Assembly: GCA_965208815.1 (NCBI GenBank)
Contig: OZ242357.1
Span: forward strand, 868,001 to 932,000
Direction: 5' to 3'
DNA from: Bin55 sp009840545
Lineage (GTDB): Bacteria > Pseudomonadota > Gammaproteobacteria > Pseudomonadales > Azotimanducaceae
Length of the DNA stretch: 64,000 nt
Below, one piece after another: positions 7,524-16,519 of the stretch (within the stretch, counting starts at the first letter, position 1; each line of letters opens with the position of its first letter). Both the position numbers and the translations under genes were made by a program. The notes beneath the pieces are model-generated. The model did not search any database, was not told the origin of the DNA, and saw nothing but the letters and a program-made list of their open reading frames with translations.

Positions 7524-9155
7524 CTATTGAGATTCAGCTACCGATTTAGCCCACTTGTAGTCAGCTTTGCCGCTTGGGCTTCTCAAGATCTCGTTCACAA
7601 AGATAAAGGACTTCGGAAGTTTGTAACGAGCTATGTGCTTGTTGCACTCACCTAGAAGGCTATCTTCCGACGGTTGGGCCTGTTCTCGTAGTTGTACTAT
7701 CGCCACAACTTCATTTCCCCATCTCTCCGATGGGCGACCAGCGACAACAGCGTCGAATACATCCGCGTGATGCTTCAGAGCCTGTTCGACTTCCTCAGCA
7801 AATATCTTCTCGCCGCCGGAGTTTATGGTTACGGATTCGCGGCCATGAAGTTCCAATGATCCATCTTCGAGAAGTCGTACCTTGTCTCCTGGAACGGAGT
7901 ATCGCACACCCTTGAGCACCGGAAAGGTCTTTTGTGTCTTGTCTTCGTCATCCAAGTAACCAAGAGGAATGTTGCCACTTCGCGCCCACCAACCTAGTCC
8001 CGCATGCCCGGGAGACAAGATTTCGTTCATGTCTTCTGATATGACTGCGTTATTCTCGCTCAAGGAGAATTTTCCCGTGGCCGCTCCGGAAGTGGCATCG
8101 CTTACGTGTGTGGCTTGCCCGCCGGTCTCTGAAGATCCAGCAGAATCGATGATCTTGACCTGCGGCAAAGAGTGAATGATGTCGCTCTTGACCTTAGCGG
8201 TCATGATGGCACCGCCCGTGATGATGTTGCGGAGGCTTGGGCACTCGCGGCCAGAACTCGCTAGGGCGTCTGCGATTGGGCGTCCAAAGGCGTCTCCCAC
8301 GACGAGTAGATTATTGACTTCCTCCCGTTCAATGGTGTCAAGTATGTCTTGCGCGTCCAATCGCTTAACTTCGTCCTGAATCACCACCGTGCCGCCGGCA
8401 TTTAGTACTTGGAGAGCGTTCCAATGTCCTGCTCCGTGCATGAACGGAGGTGCAGGTAGCGACTTGCGATTCTGATCGATCGACCGTTCAACAAATTCAT
8501 TCACGGTTTGGAGAACCTCTCCATTGGTTCTTCGTCCTCCCAAAGCGGCAATGATTATGTCCTCTTGTCGCCACAATACTCCCTTGGGCATGCCGGTTGT
8601 TCCGCCGGTGTAGAGTATGTAGAGATCATCTGGAGAAAGATCGACGTCCAGGCGGTTTGCTGAGGAATCTTGGAGCAAGTGCTCGTACTCAAAGGCACCA
8701 TCCACTATTCTCGTATCGTCGTCCTGTACCTGGATGAGCAGCTCCAGTGTGGAAACATGGCCACGAATCGCTTGGACATGTTTAGCCAACGAACTGTGAA
8801 AAATGAGAGCTCGAGTCTTGGCGTTTTTGAGGAGGTAGATGAGCTCTTCGTCGACATAACGGTAATTTACGTTAAACGGTGCAGCACGGCACTTATACGT
8901 GCCCATCATTCCTTCGAGGTATTCATTTCCGTTGTAGAGGTAGAGGCCAACATGGTCTTGGCCGGACTTCCACGGGCTCAGACTTGACCGATCCTTGTGA
9001 ATTCCTACACCGTTGTTGAGGAGAAAGTTCGCTAGTCGTCGTGTGCGATCGGTAAATTCCGAATAAGTGATACGACGATCTCGAAATATGATCGCTTCAC
9101 GATCACCGACTGCTTCGGCGACACCTTCGTTTATCCTGGCTAGGTTAAGTTCCAA
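7524..9155 (-). CDS. Acyl-CoA synthetase (AMP-forming), FadD-like
   Basis: An ANL-superfamily adenylating enzyme that activates a carboxylic acid to acyl-AMP and then acyl-CoA. The P-loop-like A3 motif is YTGGTTGMPKGV; A5 has DSAGSSETG; A7/A8 appear as PGDKVRLLEDG and HGRESVTINSGGEK; the A10 lysine is in PSGKADYKWAK. I chose TTG at 9155 because GGGAGG lies just before it and MELNLARINE is a typical opening; GTG at 9170 is the alternative. It lies between an MFS exporter (35 bases upstream) and the nucleotide-sugar dehydrogenase. Chain length or aromatic preference cannot be read from the sequence. Confidence 0.88.
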   Translation of the reverse strand: MELNLARINEGVAEAVGDREAIIFRDRRITYSEFTDRTRRLANFLLNNGVGIHKDRSSLSPWKSGQDHVGLYLYNGNEYLEGMMGTYKCRAAPFNVNYRYVDEELIYLLKNAKTRALIFHSSLAKHVQAIRGHVSTLELLIQVQDDDTRIVDGAFEYEHLLQDSSANRLDVDLSPDDLYILYTGGTTGMPKGVLWRQEDIIIAALGGRRTNGEVLQTVNEFVERSIDQNRKSLPAPPFMHGAGHWNALQVLNAGGTVVIQDEVKRLDAQDILDTIEREEVNNLLVVGDAFGRPIADALASSGRECPSLRNIITGGAIMTAKVKSDIIHSLPQVKIIDSAGSSETGGQATHVSDATSGAATGKFSLSENNAVISEDMNEILSPGHAGLGWWARSGNIPLGYLDDEDKTQKTFPVLKGVRYSVPGDKVRLLEDGSLELHGRESVTINSGGEKIFAEEVEQALKHHADVFDAVVAGRPSERWGNEVVAIVQLREQAQPSEDSLLGECNKHIARYKLPKSFIFVNEILRSPSGKADYKWAKSVAESQ

Positions 9156-9190
9156 CGTACCTCCCACCACGTCGCAATGTCACTCCGGTT

Positions 9191-10537
9191 CTATGACGCA
9201 ACGGTGAGACTTTGAGGAGTCTCGTACTTCTCATCATCGGGGTCAGTTTTATCCTGAAACCGTGATGGTTCGTCATATCCCCGTCGGATTTTGGCTATCT
9301 CTGGAATGAACACCCTCAACGCAAAAGTCGATCCTGCCAACAGTACCGCGCTCGTTAACAGTGCAAACGTAATTCCCCAGAATTCTGCCAACCATCCGAT
9401 AGGAATCATACCCAAAGGCATTAGTCCATGGGTCGCCCAGAGAATAGCCATGACGCGTCCACGCATCGAAGGTGGCACCACAAGCTGAACCACACTCATG
9501 TTGAGCGACCCCAAGACTGAGCTGAATAACCCCATGAGGGCACTAAACAATAGTGCAAACCAGAGAATACTAGACACAGCAAAGAGAGCTACGAATATAG
9601 CCCAAAGATAGGCAGTCAGAAACATGAGCCTGCCTTTATGACCCACGTCGCCCAATCGAGCAAGAGTTAGAGATCCGAACAGAGCTCCAATGCCCATCGC
9701 AGCAACGAGAAAACCAAGAAGTCTAGGATCGCCATTCAAAATATCGGCATTGAATGCAGGCATCAGGAACGATGCCGAGAAACCAAACGTCATGGGAATT
9801 AGTCCCATAAGAAGCAAGCCGAGCAAGACTCGATTTCGTCGCATGTACACCATGCACTCTACAACATCTCTTCGCACTTTCTTCTTGATCTTGCGGTGGG
9901 GATCGCCTCGATAGTCGAGCATGTATGTGCCCACGATCGAGATAGCATGTAAGCCGGTGATCACAAAGAACACCAATCCCACTCCCCGAGTCGATGTTGT
10001 GTCACCGGCTGCGAACAAGGCGATCAACGTTCCCGCAGCGGTTGGACCGGCTACACGGGCAAGATTGAACGTTGAACTTGAAAGAGCCATAGCGTTCACG
10101 AGGGAAGGGCGGCCGACCAGATCGGGCAATACAGACGTCCTTGCAGGCATACTGAGAGCCATTACTGTGCCATTGAAAATCCCAAAATAAATGAAGTGCC
10201 AAAAGTTCACAGCGTCGACAAAGATGATTATTCCGAACGCGAGCGTAGCGACTGTGTTGAGGCATTGTGCGATCAGCATGATCGTTTTCTTGCGAATGCG
10301 GTCCGACAGCACACCCCCAACTAAAGAAAATGCTGCCGACGGTAACAAGAACGACAGCATCACATAGGTAAGAGCCAATTCGGACTCAGTCAGGTCGTAG
10401 ATGAGCCAGCCTCTGGCCAAAATCTGCATTTGTATTGCAAATGCAGCAGAGAGGCTGGAGATCCAAAGAAGCCGAAAATCTCGAAATTTAAGGGCTTCGA
10501 AGGTCTTTTCGAGGGATCCTCGTAGCGACGAAGGCAT
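9191..10537 (-). CDS. MFS transporter, EntS/MFS_3-like
   Basis: A 448-residue polytopic membrane protein with about 12 hydrophobic helices. The opening (LKFRDFRLLWISSL) and the loop GGVLSDRIRKK are typical of the MFS_3/enterobactin-exporter-like group, most of which are predicted effluxers of small molecules. A second-half cytoplasmic motif, LTLARLGDVGHKGR, echoes the first. The C-terminal tail is charged and cytosolic. It is transcribed with the amidohydrolase upstream (123-base gap) and the acyl-CoA synthetase downstream (35 bases). Substrate unknown. Confidence 0.85.
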   Translation of the reverse strand: MPSSLRGSLEKTFEALKFRDFRLLWISSLSAAFAIQMQILARGWLIYDLTESELALTYVMLSFLLPSAAFSLVGGVLSDRIRKKTIMLIAQCLNTVATLAFGIIIFVDAVNFWHFIYFGIFNGTVMALSMPARTSVLPDLVGRPSLVNAMALSSSTFNLARVAGPTAAGTLIALFAAGDTTSTRGVGLVFFVITGLHAISIVGTYMLDYRGDPHRKIKKKVRRDVVECMVYMRRNRVLLGLLLMGLIPMTFGFSASFLMPAFNADILNGDPRLLGFLVAAMGIGALFGSLTLARLGDVGHKGRLMFLTAYLWAIFVALFAVSSILWFALLFSALMGLFSSVLGSLNMSVVQLVVPPSMRGRVMAILWATHGLMPLGMIPIGWLAEFWGITFALLTSAVLLAGSTFALRVFIPEIAKIRRGYDEPSRFQDKTDPDDEKYETPQSLTVAS

Positions 10538-10660
10538 GAAATGCGCCGATTTGAGCGTAAGAGCCGTATGGAAGCGGCAAATGATAGCGAAAAGTGTCGT
10601 GTGGTCTCGAATCCTACTTGTTAATGAACACCAACGACTGGTTTTCTAGAACTCGTCCCG

Positions 10661-11917
10661 TTAGGCAAAAGAATGGAGTCGACTGACATCTTCTTGAACC
10701 TGATAGCGTTCAGGTATGGGGATCTTGAATAATTTTGCGGCATTCAACCCCAAAATTTTTGCACGTTCCTCGTCAGATAGCTGAGTCATCGTTCGCTCAA
10801 TCGCAGGAGCTGAGTGAGGCCACGTTCCTTCGTGGTGTGGATAGTCGTTTGCCCACATAAAGTTGTCCACAAGGTTGTGCTCACGTGCCAAATCCAGTCC
10901 TGGTTTGTCTTCCTGAAAGGTTGCGAATCCGTTAGATCGAAAATAGTCGCTTGGCATTCGTTCCAGCCTTGGTCTCACAAACATGTGATGTTTCTTGTAC
11001 GCTTCGTCAAGTGCCCAAAGAGTCCACGGTACCCACCCGATTCCAGCTTCGACACTGCCAAATCGGAGCTTTGGAAAGCGATCCAAGACTCCGGAAGAGC
11101 ATAGATTTGCGATTGGCTCCATTGTGGGGGCTAACGAGTGCACTGCGTAATTGATTACTGCGCCGCCATTTCCGCGCGAGGTTCTAGGATCTCGACCAGT
11201 TGAAACATGGAAGGTCATTGGCAGATCCGTTTCCTGGATCACGGACCACAGGGGATCAAACTCCGGCAAGTTGTAGTTCAACGCTTCGTGATCCGGAGCT
11301 CCCCAAACTGGTTTGCAAGGCAGGGATATTCCACGAAAACCAAGCTGAGCGCAGCGTTCTATCTCTCGGATGCTTCCTTCAATGTCTAATGAAGCGATGC
11401 ACGCCATCGGACAAAGGCGATCATTGAAGTCTCCAAACATCTCCCAGGCCCAATCGTTCCAGACACGACACATGGCTTGACTGAAGTGAGAATCCTGAGT
11501 CGCCCACATCGCCAGTCCCTTGTTGGGAAAGAGAATTTCGGCATCGACGCCGTCTCTTGTGAGGTCTCTGAGACGCTGCTCAGGAGTTGATCCCGATCCG
11601 TTTCGTAAGGCGTCCTCTCCTTTGAATTCGATGTTTCGAATTCTCAACGGACGAAATCCCTCTGTTTTCTGGTACTTCTTGCCGTCTGATCCGACAACTA
11701 CACCAGGCAGTCGCTCGCGAAACTTCTTGTCAATACGACGGTGCCACAAATCGGCTGGTTCTTGTACGTGGCCATCGGTGGACACCATGAAGAATTTGTT
11801 CGGGTCATCGGGTCGAGCTGTGCGTTCCCACCCGTCTATACCGGGCGTTTCCTGCCGCCATACGTTGTTCGTGTCCACAATTGCCTTACGTTCCCCGCAG
11901 TCTCTCAAGAAATCCAA
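10661..11917 (-). CDS. Amidohydrolase_2-family metal-dependent hydrolase/decarboxylase (copy 1)
   Basis: A TIM-barrel protein of the Amidohydro_2 family, which contains ACMSD-like decarboxylases and hydrolases. Motifs seen: VSTDGHVQEPADLW at the N-terminus (a D-x-H variant of the usual H-x-H), TFHVSTGRDP on a middle strand, SVEAGIGWVPW, and the C-terminal metal loop NDYPHHEGTWP. The TTG at 11917 follows GAGGA with 7-base spacing, giving 418 residues. Two further family members occur in this window (19664-20785 and 27736-28926). The upstream neighbour is divergent and unrelated. Substrate unknown; proximity to an acyl-CoA synthetase and exporter suggests catabolism of an organic acid or ester. 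Confidence 0.85.
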   Translation of the reverse strand: MDFLRDCGERKAIVDTNNVWRQETPGIDGWERTARPDDPNKFFMVSTDGHVQEPADLWHRRIDKKFRERLPGVVVGSDGKKYQKTEGFRPLRIRNIEFKGEDALRNGSGSTPEQRLRDLTRDGVDAEILFPNKGLAMWATQDSHFSQAMCRVWNDWAWEMFGDFNDRLCPMACIASLDIEGSIREIERCAQLGFRGISLPCKPVWGAPDHEALNYNLPEFDPLWSVIQETDLPMTFHVSTGRDPRTSRGNGGAVINYAVHSLAPTMEPIANLCSSGVLDRFPKLRFGSVEAGIGWVPWTLWALDEAYKKHHMFVRPRLERMPSDYFRSNGFATFQEDKPGLDLAREHNLVDNFMWANDYPHHEGTWPHSAPAIERTMTQLSDEERAKILGLNAAKLFKIPIPERYQVQEDVSRLHSFA

Positions 11918-12129
11918 TAATACTTCCTCACAAAGTTGCGATGAGCAAGCGCTTCAATTCGGCTATACAACAATGCATACAGCTCATTGAACTCGTGGAC
12001 TGAGGTAAGTGGATCGTTCAAAAATACAATAATCTGAGAGTCTTGGTCTTGTTCCGAGGGAAGCGGTGGCCTACTCGTGAACTAATTTGAGACTCGCTTA
12101 GTAGTGCCTGAGGGTTAGCCGACAGCATC

Positions 12130-12738
12130 ATGGATGATTCCGGGATTGGTCTCGTGCTTGACTATTGGCTAGGAGATAGCCATGAGAGTCCTGCCAAGTG
12201 CGAAGAAATGTCCGATCTGTGGTATGGAGGAACTCCCGAAAACGATCAAGAAGTAGTCGAGAAATTCGGTGAGATCTTTGAGAGAGCATGTTCCGATGCT
12301 CTGTCTTCTTGGGCTGAATCTGCTGATGGCGCACTGGCATTGGTGATCGTACTTGATCAATTCTCGCGTCAAATTCATCGTCGGACCGCTCTTGCGTTCT
12401 CTCAGGATCTCATGGCTCGAGCCGTAGCAGTACGCTCGGTCAGCCTGAAGTTCGATCACGAACTATCCGTGCCCGGTCGTTTGTTCTTGTACCACCCCTT
12501 TCAACATAGCGAATTTATTGAGGATCAAGAATTGGGTGTCTCGTTGACGAAACACCTTCTTGAAGAATGCGATCCGGGGTGGAACGACTATGTTGAGAAC
12601 AGCCTAAAGTACTTCGAAGACCATAGGGACATTATTAGTAGGTTCGGACGTTTTCCTCATAGAAACCGCGTTTTGGAAAGAGACTCGACCGAAGAAGAGC
12701 TGGAGTTTCTAGTGTCGTCATCGAGTTACGGACAGTAG
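12130..12738 (+). CDS. DUF924-family protein (TPR-like fold)
   Basis: A 202-residue soluble protein matching the DUF924 family across its length. Landmarks are VLDYWLGDS near the start, LDQFSRQIHR with AFSQD, FLYHPFQHSE, and RFGRFPHRN followed by ER-STEEELEFL. The family's structure is TPR-like and its function is uncharacterised. The ATG at 12130 is the first in the frame after a non-coding 212-base gap. The glycosyltransferase starts 36 bases after its stop, so they may be cotranscribed, though nothing in the sequence ties it to envelope synthesis. Confidence 0.88.
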   Translation: MDDSGIGLVLDYWLGDSHESPAKCEEMSDLWYGGTPENDQEVVEKFGEIFERACSDALSSWAESADGALALVIVLDQFSRQIHRRTALAFSQDLMARAVAVRSVSLKFDHELSVPGRLFLYHPFQHSEFIEDQELGVSLTKHLLEECDPGWNDYVENSLKYFEDHRDIISRFGRFPHRNRVLERDSTEEELEFLVSSSSYGQ

Positions 12739-12774
12739 GAAGACAACAAAGTTGGTTTTGTTGTGTAGTCACGT

Positions 12775-13878
12775 GTGAAAGTCGTTCAGATTGTGCCTCG
12801 CATGGAGAGCGGAGGCGTAGAGCGTGGCACCGTGGAGGTTGCCTCAGCTTTATCAAGAAGCAACCACGAACCCATCGTGATTTCCGAAGGCGGTGCTATG
12901 GTTGGAGAACTTGAACGATTGGGTGTTCGACATGAACCGATGGCAGTAGCCCGAAAAACTCCTAGGTCCCTTCAGGGCATTGGTCAGATTGCAGCATTTC
13001 TCAGGCAAGAGAAAGTGGACATTGTTCACTGTCGATCTCGTTTACCTGCTTGGTTGACATTGATAGCTTTAGGTAGAGTGGGTCAAAGCCGTCCCCGATT
13101 TGTTACAAGCGTTCATGGACTCCATTCGGTCTCACGATACAGCGCAGTGATAGGACGAGGCGAGCGAATCGAAGCTGTCTCGAATACAGCTCGAGAATAC
13201 TTGCTTCAAAACTACCCCAGAGTGGACCAGTCAAGAGTACGTGTGATCTACCGCGGTATCGATCCATCCCAGTACTACATGAACTTTCGACCTTCCGATG
13301 AATGGATGCGGTCATGGAGTCAATGCATGCGGGAATTCAATCCTGATGCAGTTCCTGTTCTCACACTGGCTGGACGTGTAACGCGACTCAAAGGGCAGCA
13401 AGAGTTCTTGTCGGTGCTGGAGAAGCTCAATTCGACAGGATTTCCATGTAGAGGACTGATTGTGGGTTCAGAGGATTCGCGTCATCGACAATATGCACGG
13501 GCACTTCGTGAACGCGTGTCGCGGTCTGTACATCTCGAGAACCGCGTTTGGTTCACCGGCCAGCGATCCGATGTTCGAGAGATTTTCTCTGTCAGTTCGT
13601 GCGTTTTATCTCTGTCGACGAAACCCGAATCGTTTGGACGCACCGTTTTGGAAGCTTTGTCTCTTGGTACCCCGGTTGTTGCTTTCGATCATGGAGGAGT
13701 GGGCGAGATCTTGAAACAGGTTTTTCCCGTTGGAGCTGTCAAGCTTGGTGACATTCCTGCTGCGTCTGGACGAATTGTAGATATGTGCCAGTCGTCCCAA
13801 TCGATAAAACCGCACGGAATGACATTAGAGAAGATGTGTGCTCGCACAATTGCAATGTACGAAGAGTTGACATCGTGA
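12775..13878 (+). CDS. Glycosyltransferase family 4
   Basis: A 367-residue GT-B fold glycosyltransferase. The GTG start gives MKVVQIVPRMESGGVERG, the standard GT4 opening with the glycine-rich acceptor loop. The donor-binding half has LTLAGRVTRLKGQQEF, the NRVWFTGQRSDVRE segment, and the E-x7-E motif in PESFGRTVLEALSLGTPVV. It probably adds a sugar to LPS core or another envelope glycan on the cytosolic face. Its TGA overlaps the GTG of the deacetylase by 4 bases, and the two are followed by the DUF3108 gene, so the three look translationally coupled. Confidence 0.9.
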   Translation: MKVVQIVPRMESGGVERGTVEVASALSRSNHEPIVISEGGAMVGELERLGVRHEPMAVARKTPRSLQGIGQIAAFLRQEKVDIVHCRSRLPAWLTLIALGRVGQSRPRFVTSVHGLHSVSRYSAVIGRGERIEAVSNTAREYLLQNYPRVDQSRVRVIYRGIDPSQYYMNFRPSDEWMRSWSQCMREFNPDAVPVLTLAGRVTRLKGQQEFLSVLEKLNSTGFPCRGLIVGSEDSRHRQYARALRERVSRSVHLENRVWFTGQRSDVREIFSVSSCVLSLSTKPESFGRTVLEALSLGTPVVAFDHGGVGEILKQVFPVGAVKLGDIPAASGRIVDMCQSSQSIKPHGMTLEKMCARTIAMYEELTS

Positions 13879-14687
13879 ATTGGATCTTGGTGGGTGGTGC
13901 GGCAGTGGCAGCGCTAGTTGTCTCTTTTCAATATGCCTGGTGGCGGCCGACCGTAAATTACTCCATACCCCGAATACTGATGTATCACATGATTAGTCGA
14001 CAGAAGCCAAAAGCTAGGTTCAACAAGCTTCGGGTGGATCCGGCCGAATTCGAGAGACAGATTCGGTGGTTGTGTGAAGATGGGTGGGAGTTCTTGCTTA
14101 TGTCGGAGATTGACAGTTCTAGTTTGCGAAAGTGTGTTGCACTCACGTTTGACGATGGCTATAGGGACAATTTGCTAATTGCGGATCCTATCCTGGAAAA
14201 GTACGAGGCTAAAGCCACTTTGTATCTTGTTGTAGACAGACACGATCGAGATTGGTCTAAGTCCAAAAAGATGCATCATTCCGACGGTGAATTAATGAGC
14301 GAACCAAAGCTCCTCGACGCGGACATTAGTCAAATGTTGAGTTCCGGTCGTTGGGAATTGGGAGCCCACACCATAACCCATGCCAACCTGAGAAATGCGA
14401 GCCCCGCCGAACGGGCAACCGAGATTCTCGAGAGCAAGTCAGATCTAGAAGATTGCTTTGGCACTACGGTTGATTCGTTTGCCTACCCATTCGGGATCTT
14501 CGGTCAAGAGGACATTGAAACTGTTGATCGAGCCGGCTATCGCACGGCTGTAACGACAGAACAGGGAATTTCTCGAGACTTCGCAAGAGAACGGCTGGCG
14601 CTGCGTCGAGTCAAAGTTGGTGGACACGACGGATTGTTGAGTTTCAAGCTACGCATGAGAACCGGGAAATGTAAGTGGAAAGACTAG
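13875..14687 (+). CDS. Polysaccharide deacetylase (NodB/CE4), membrane-anchored
   Basis: A 270-residue CE4 protein. The N-terminal hydrophobic segment WILVGGAAVAALVV should anchor it, with the catalytic domain outside the cytosol. NodB motifs: ALTFDDGYRDN carries the base/metal aspartates, and ELGAHTITHANL carries the two metal histidines. FAYPFG provides motif 3 and the C-terminal part is shortened. I chose GTG at 13875 for its 4-base overlap with the glycosyltransferase stop; the frame is open 30 codons further upstream, inside the preceding gene. It is expected to remove an acetyl (or formyl) group from a glycan made with the neighbouring glycosyltransferase. Confidence 0.88.
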   Translation: MNWILVGGAAVAALVVSFQYAWWRPTVNYSIPRILMYHMISRQKPKARFNKLRVDPAEFERQIRWLCEDGWEFLLMSEIDSSSLRKCVALTFDDGYRDNLLIADPILEKYEAKATLYLVVDRHDRDWSKSKKMHHSDGELMSEPKLLDADISQMLSSGRWELGAHTITHANLRNASPAERATEILESKSDLEDCFGTTVDSFAYPFGIFGQEDIETVDRAGYRTAVTTEQGISRDFARERLALRRVKVGGHDGLLSFKLRMRTGKCKWKD

Positions 14688-15472
14688 TCGTACTTGGTTC
14701 AAACGAACTACGAGCCTTCGTTGCGATCGCATTGGCTATGGTTGCCATGAGTTCCCTGTCGTCTCAGGTCGACACCGAAACTAAAGGGAGCGAGAGCAAC
14801 GAATTCTCATTGATTTACGATGGGCGGGTGGGTCCCATTAAGGTTGGAATTCTTGAAGCTCACTTGGTCATCAAGGACCAGTCGTATGAACTTGATGGCC
14901 AGATCGCAGGTGCGGGGCCCATCGCGAGACTGCTTGATTGGAAAGGAGAATTTGCAGCAAAAGGCGTATTTGAAGGGGGCAATCCCATAACTACCGCGTA
15001 TTTGTTGATGGAACGTGATGAGAAGGGCGAGAAAGAGGAAAGAAAGACAATCATCATCTACGACTCGACGGTAGTAATTTCGGAGACGGGGAAGCCCAGA
15101 GTTCAGAGGGAGAAACCGACGGGAATCGACATGATGTCGGCGATCTTTGCAAATTCTGAATGTAGAGACGAAATGCTTGTGCACGATGGAGAAGATCCTT
15201 TTGTCATCAAGCTGTGGAAACAGAAGCCCGATCAAAAGCTTCGCCAAGGCAAAGACTACTTTTCAGGTAGTGCCGAAATGTGTCGCTATAAGTTCATTTA
15301 CGATGAGGATGAAGTTAGAAAGGTTGATATTTGGCTAGCCGAAATTCACGGTCGCAAAGTTCCTGTGCGACTAGCTTTTCGGATTCCTGTAATCCCTGAT
15401 GGAGTCTTCAAGCTTCGCACAGTAGCCGCTAAGACCGAAGACAGCTCGGAATCTGCCGACGAGAGTTCCTAG
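14675..15472 (+). CDS. DUF3108-family periplasmic protein
   Basis: A 265-residue exported protein. A signal-like segment (AFVAIALAMVAMSSL) follows a short charged start, then a beta-rich domain of DUF3108 type: SLIYDGRVGPIKVGILEA, YELDGQIAGAGPIARLL and a C-terminal half ending VRLAFRIPVIPDGVF. The GTG at 14675 overlaps the deacetylase by 13 bases. DUF3108 proteins have no settled function but occur near envelope genes. The stop overlaps the convergent lactonase gene by 4 bases. A cysteine pair near residues 163 and 209 (SECRDE and EMCRYK) could form a disulfide. Confidence 0.75.
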   Translation: MERLVVLGSNELRAFVAIALAMVAMSSLSSQVDTETKGSESNEFSLIYDGRVGPIKVGILEAHLVIKDQSYELDGQIAGAGPIARLLDWKGEFAAKGVFEGGNPITTAYLLMERDEKGEKEERKTIIIYDSTVVISETGKPRVQREKPTGIDMMSAIFANSECRDEMLVHDGEDPFVIKLWKQKPDQKLRQGKDYFSGSAEMCRYKFIYDEDEVRKVDIWLAEIHGRKVPVRLAFRIPVIPDGVFKLRTVAAKTEDSSESADESS

Positions 15473-16446
15473 ACGTACGGACAGCCTTGGGCTTCTACAT
15501 ATATTGAATATATGGAGTGTGAAGCAGTGATGAACAGTCGCGTCCGTTTCACCCCTCCGAAGCATAGATTGGCTGCCCCCTCTGGCAAGTGGATTTTTCC
15601 AATCAAAGTACCATCGGGTGCGAATACATGGACTCCATCTTCGTTCGGATCGCCCCAGCCTGCGCTCGCCCAAACGTTTCCGTCGGTGTCACATCGGATC
15701 CCGTCGGTGCTTGTATTGCCCATGTCACAAAAAGTCCGTTGATTGGTCAAGGAAGTTCCGTCAACAACATCAAACGCGTGAATCTCTCGAGGATGTCCGG
15801 GTTTATGTGAAGCTCCAGTATCCACAATGTACAAGACGGAATAATCGGGAGAGAAACACAAACCGTTCGGTTTTTCGAGTGACTCATTCACGACAGTTGG
15901 GTCGCCAGTCTGAGGATCCACCCTATAAACTCTCGTGGGGAGCTCAAACGGAGCTTTGTTTCCTTCGTAGTTCCAGTGGATTCCATATCCAGGATCGGTG
16001 AACCAAATTGCTCCATCAGGATGAACGACAATGTCGTTCGGTGCGTTTAGCCGCTTTCCCTCGAAAGAGTCCATTATCGTTGTAATGGTTCCGTCGTGCT
16101 CCGTTCTAGTCACACGCCGCGAACCATGCTCGCAAGAAACCAATCTTCCCTGGCGATCACGTGTATGTCCGTTGGAATTGTTAGATGGTTTGCGCCAGAC
16201 TGTAGTTTCTTCAGTTACCTCGTCCCACCGCAGGATGCGATCATTTGGAATGTCGCTACACAAGAAGTATCTGCCGTCACCGAACCAAACGGGGCCTTCA
16301 GCCCACCGAGCACCCGTATAGAGACGATCCAAAGACGAACTGCCCAGGATGTACTCTCGAAATCTACGGTCTACAACTTCCACCGCCGGATCGGGATAGC
16401 GAGTAGGTGCGCTCCACTCGCGCGGAAAACCAAATCTATTGGCCAT
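15469..16446 (-). CDS. SMP-30/gluconolactonase-family beta-propeller
   Basis: A 325-residue six-bladed beta-propeller of the SMP-30/gluconolactonase/LRE family, which hydrolyses lactones with one divalent metal. Motifs: ARWAEGPVWFGDG (metal glutamate), LNAPNDIVVHPDGAIWFTDP (metal asparagine and substrate loop), EKPNGLCFSPD (metal asparagine) and NTSTDGIRCDTDGNVWAS (catalytic aspartate). ATG at 16446 was chosen because AAGGAG lies 8 bases upstream; TTG at 16452 is possible. No signal peptide, so cytosolic. It follows the CmcJ-like oxygenase gene by 73 bases on the same strand. Confidence 0.9.
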   Translation of the reverse strand: MANRFGFPREWSAPTRYPDPAVEVVDRRFREYILGSSSLDRLYTGARWAEGPVWFGDGRYFLCSDIPNDRILRWDEVTEETTVWRKPSNNSNGHTRDRQGRLVSCEHGSRRVTRTEHDGTITTIMDSFEGKRLNAPNDIVVHPDGAIWFTDPGYGIHWNYEGNKAPFELPTRVYRVDPQTGDPTVVNESLEKPNGLCFSPDYSVLYIVDTGASHKPGHPREIHAFDVVDGTSLTNQRTFCDMGNTSTDGIRCDTDGNVWASAGWGDPNEDGVHVFAPDGTLIGKIHLPEGAANLCFGGVKRTRLFITASHSIYSIYVEAQGCPYV

Positions 16447-16519
16447 GTTCAATTCTCCTTCTCAGGTGCCTGTCTGATGGCAAATCCTCAATTCACGAGT
16501 CCGTTTTGGAACCCGATTC

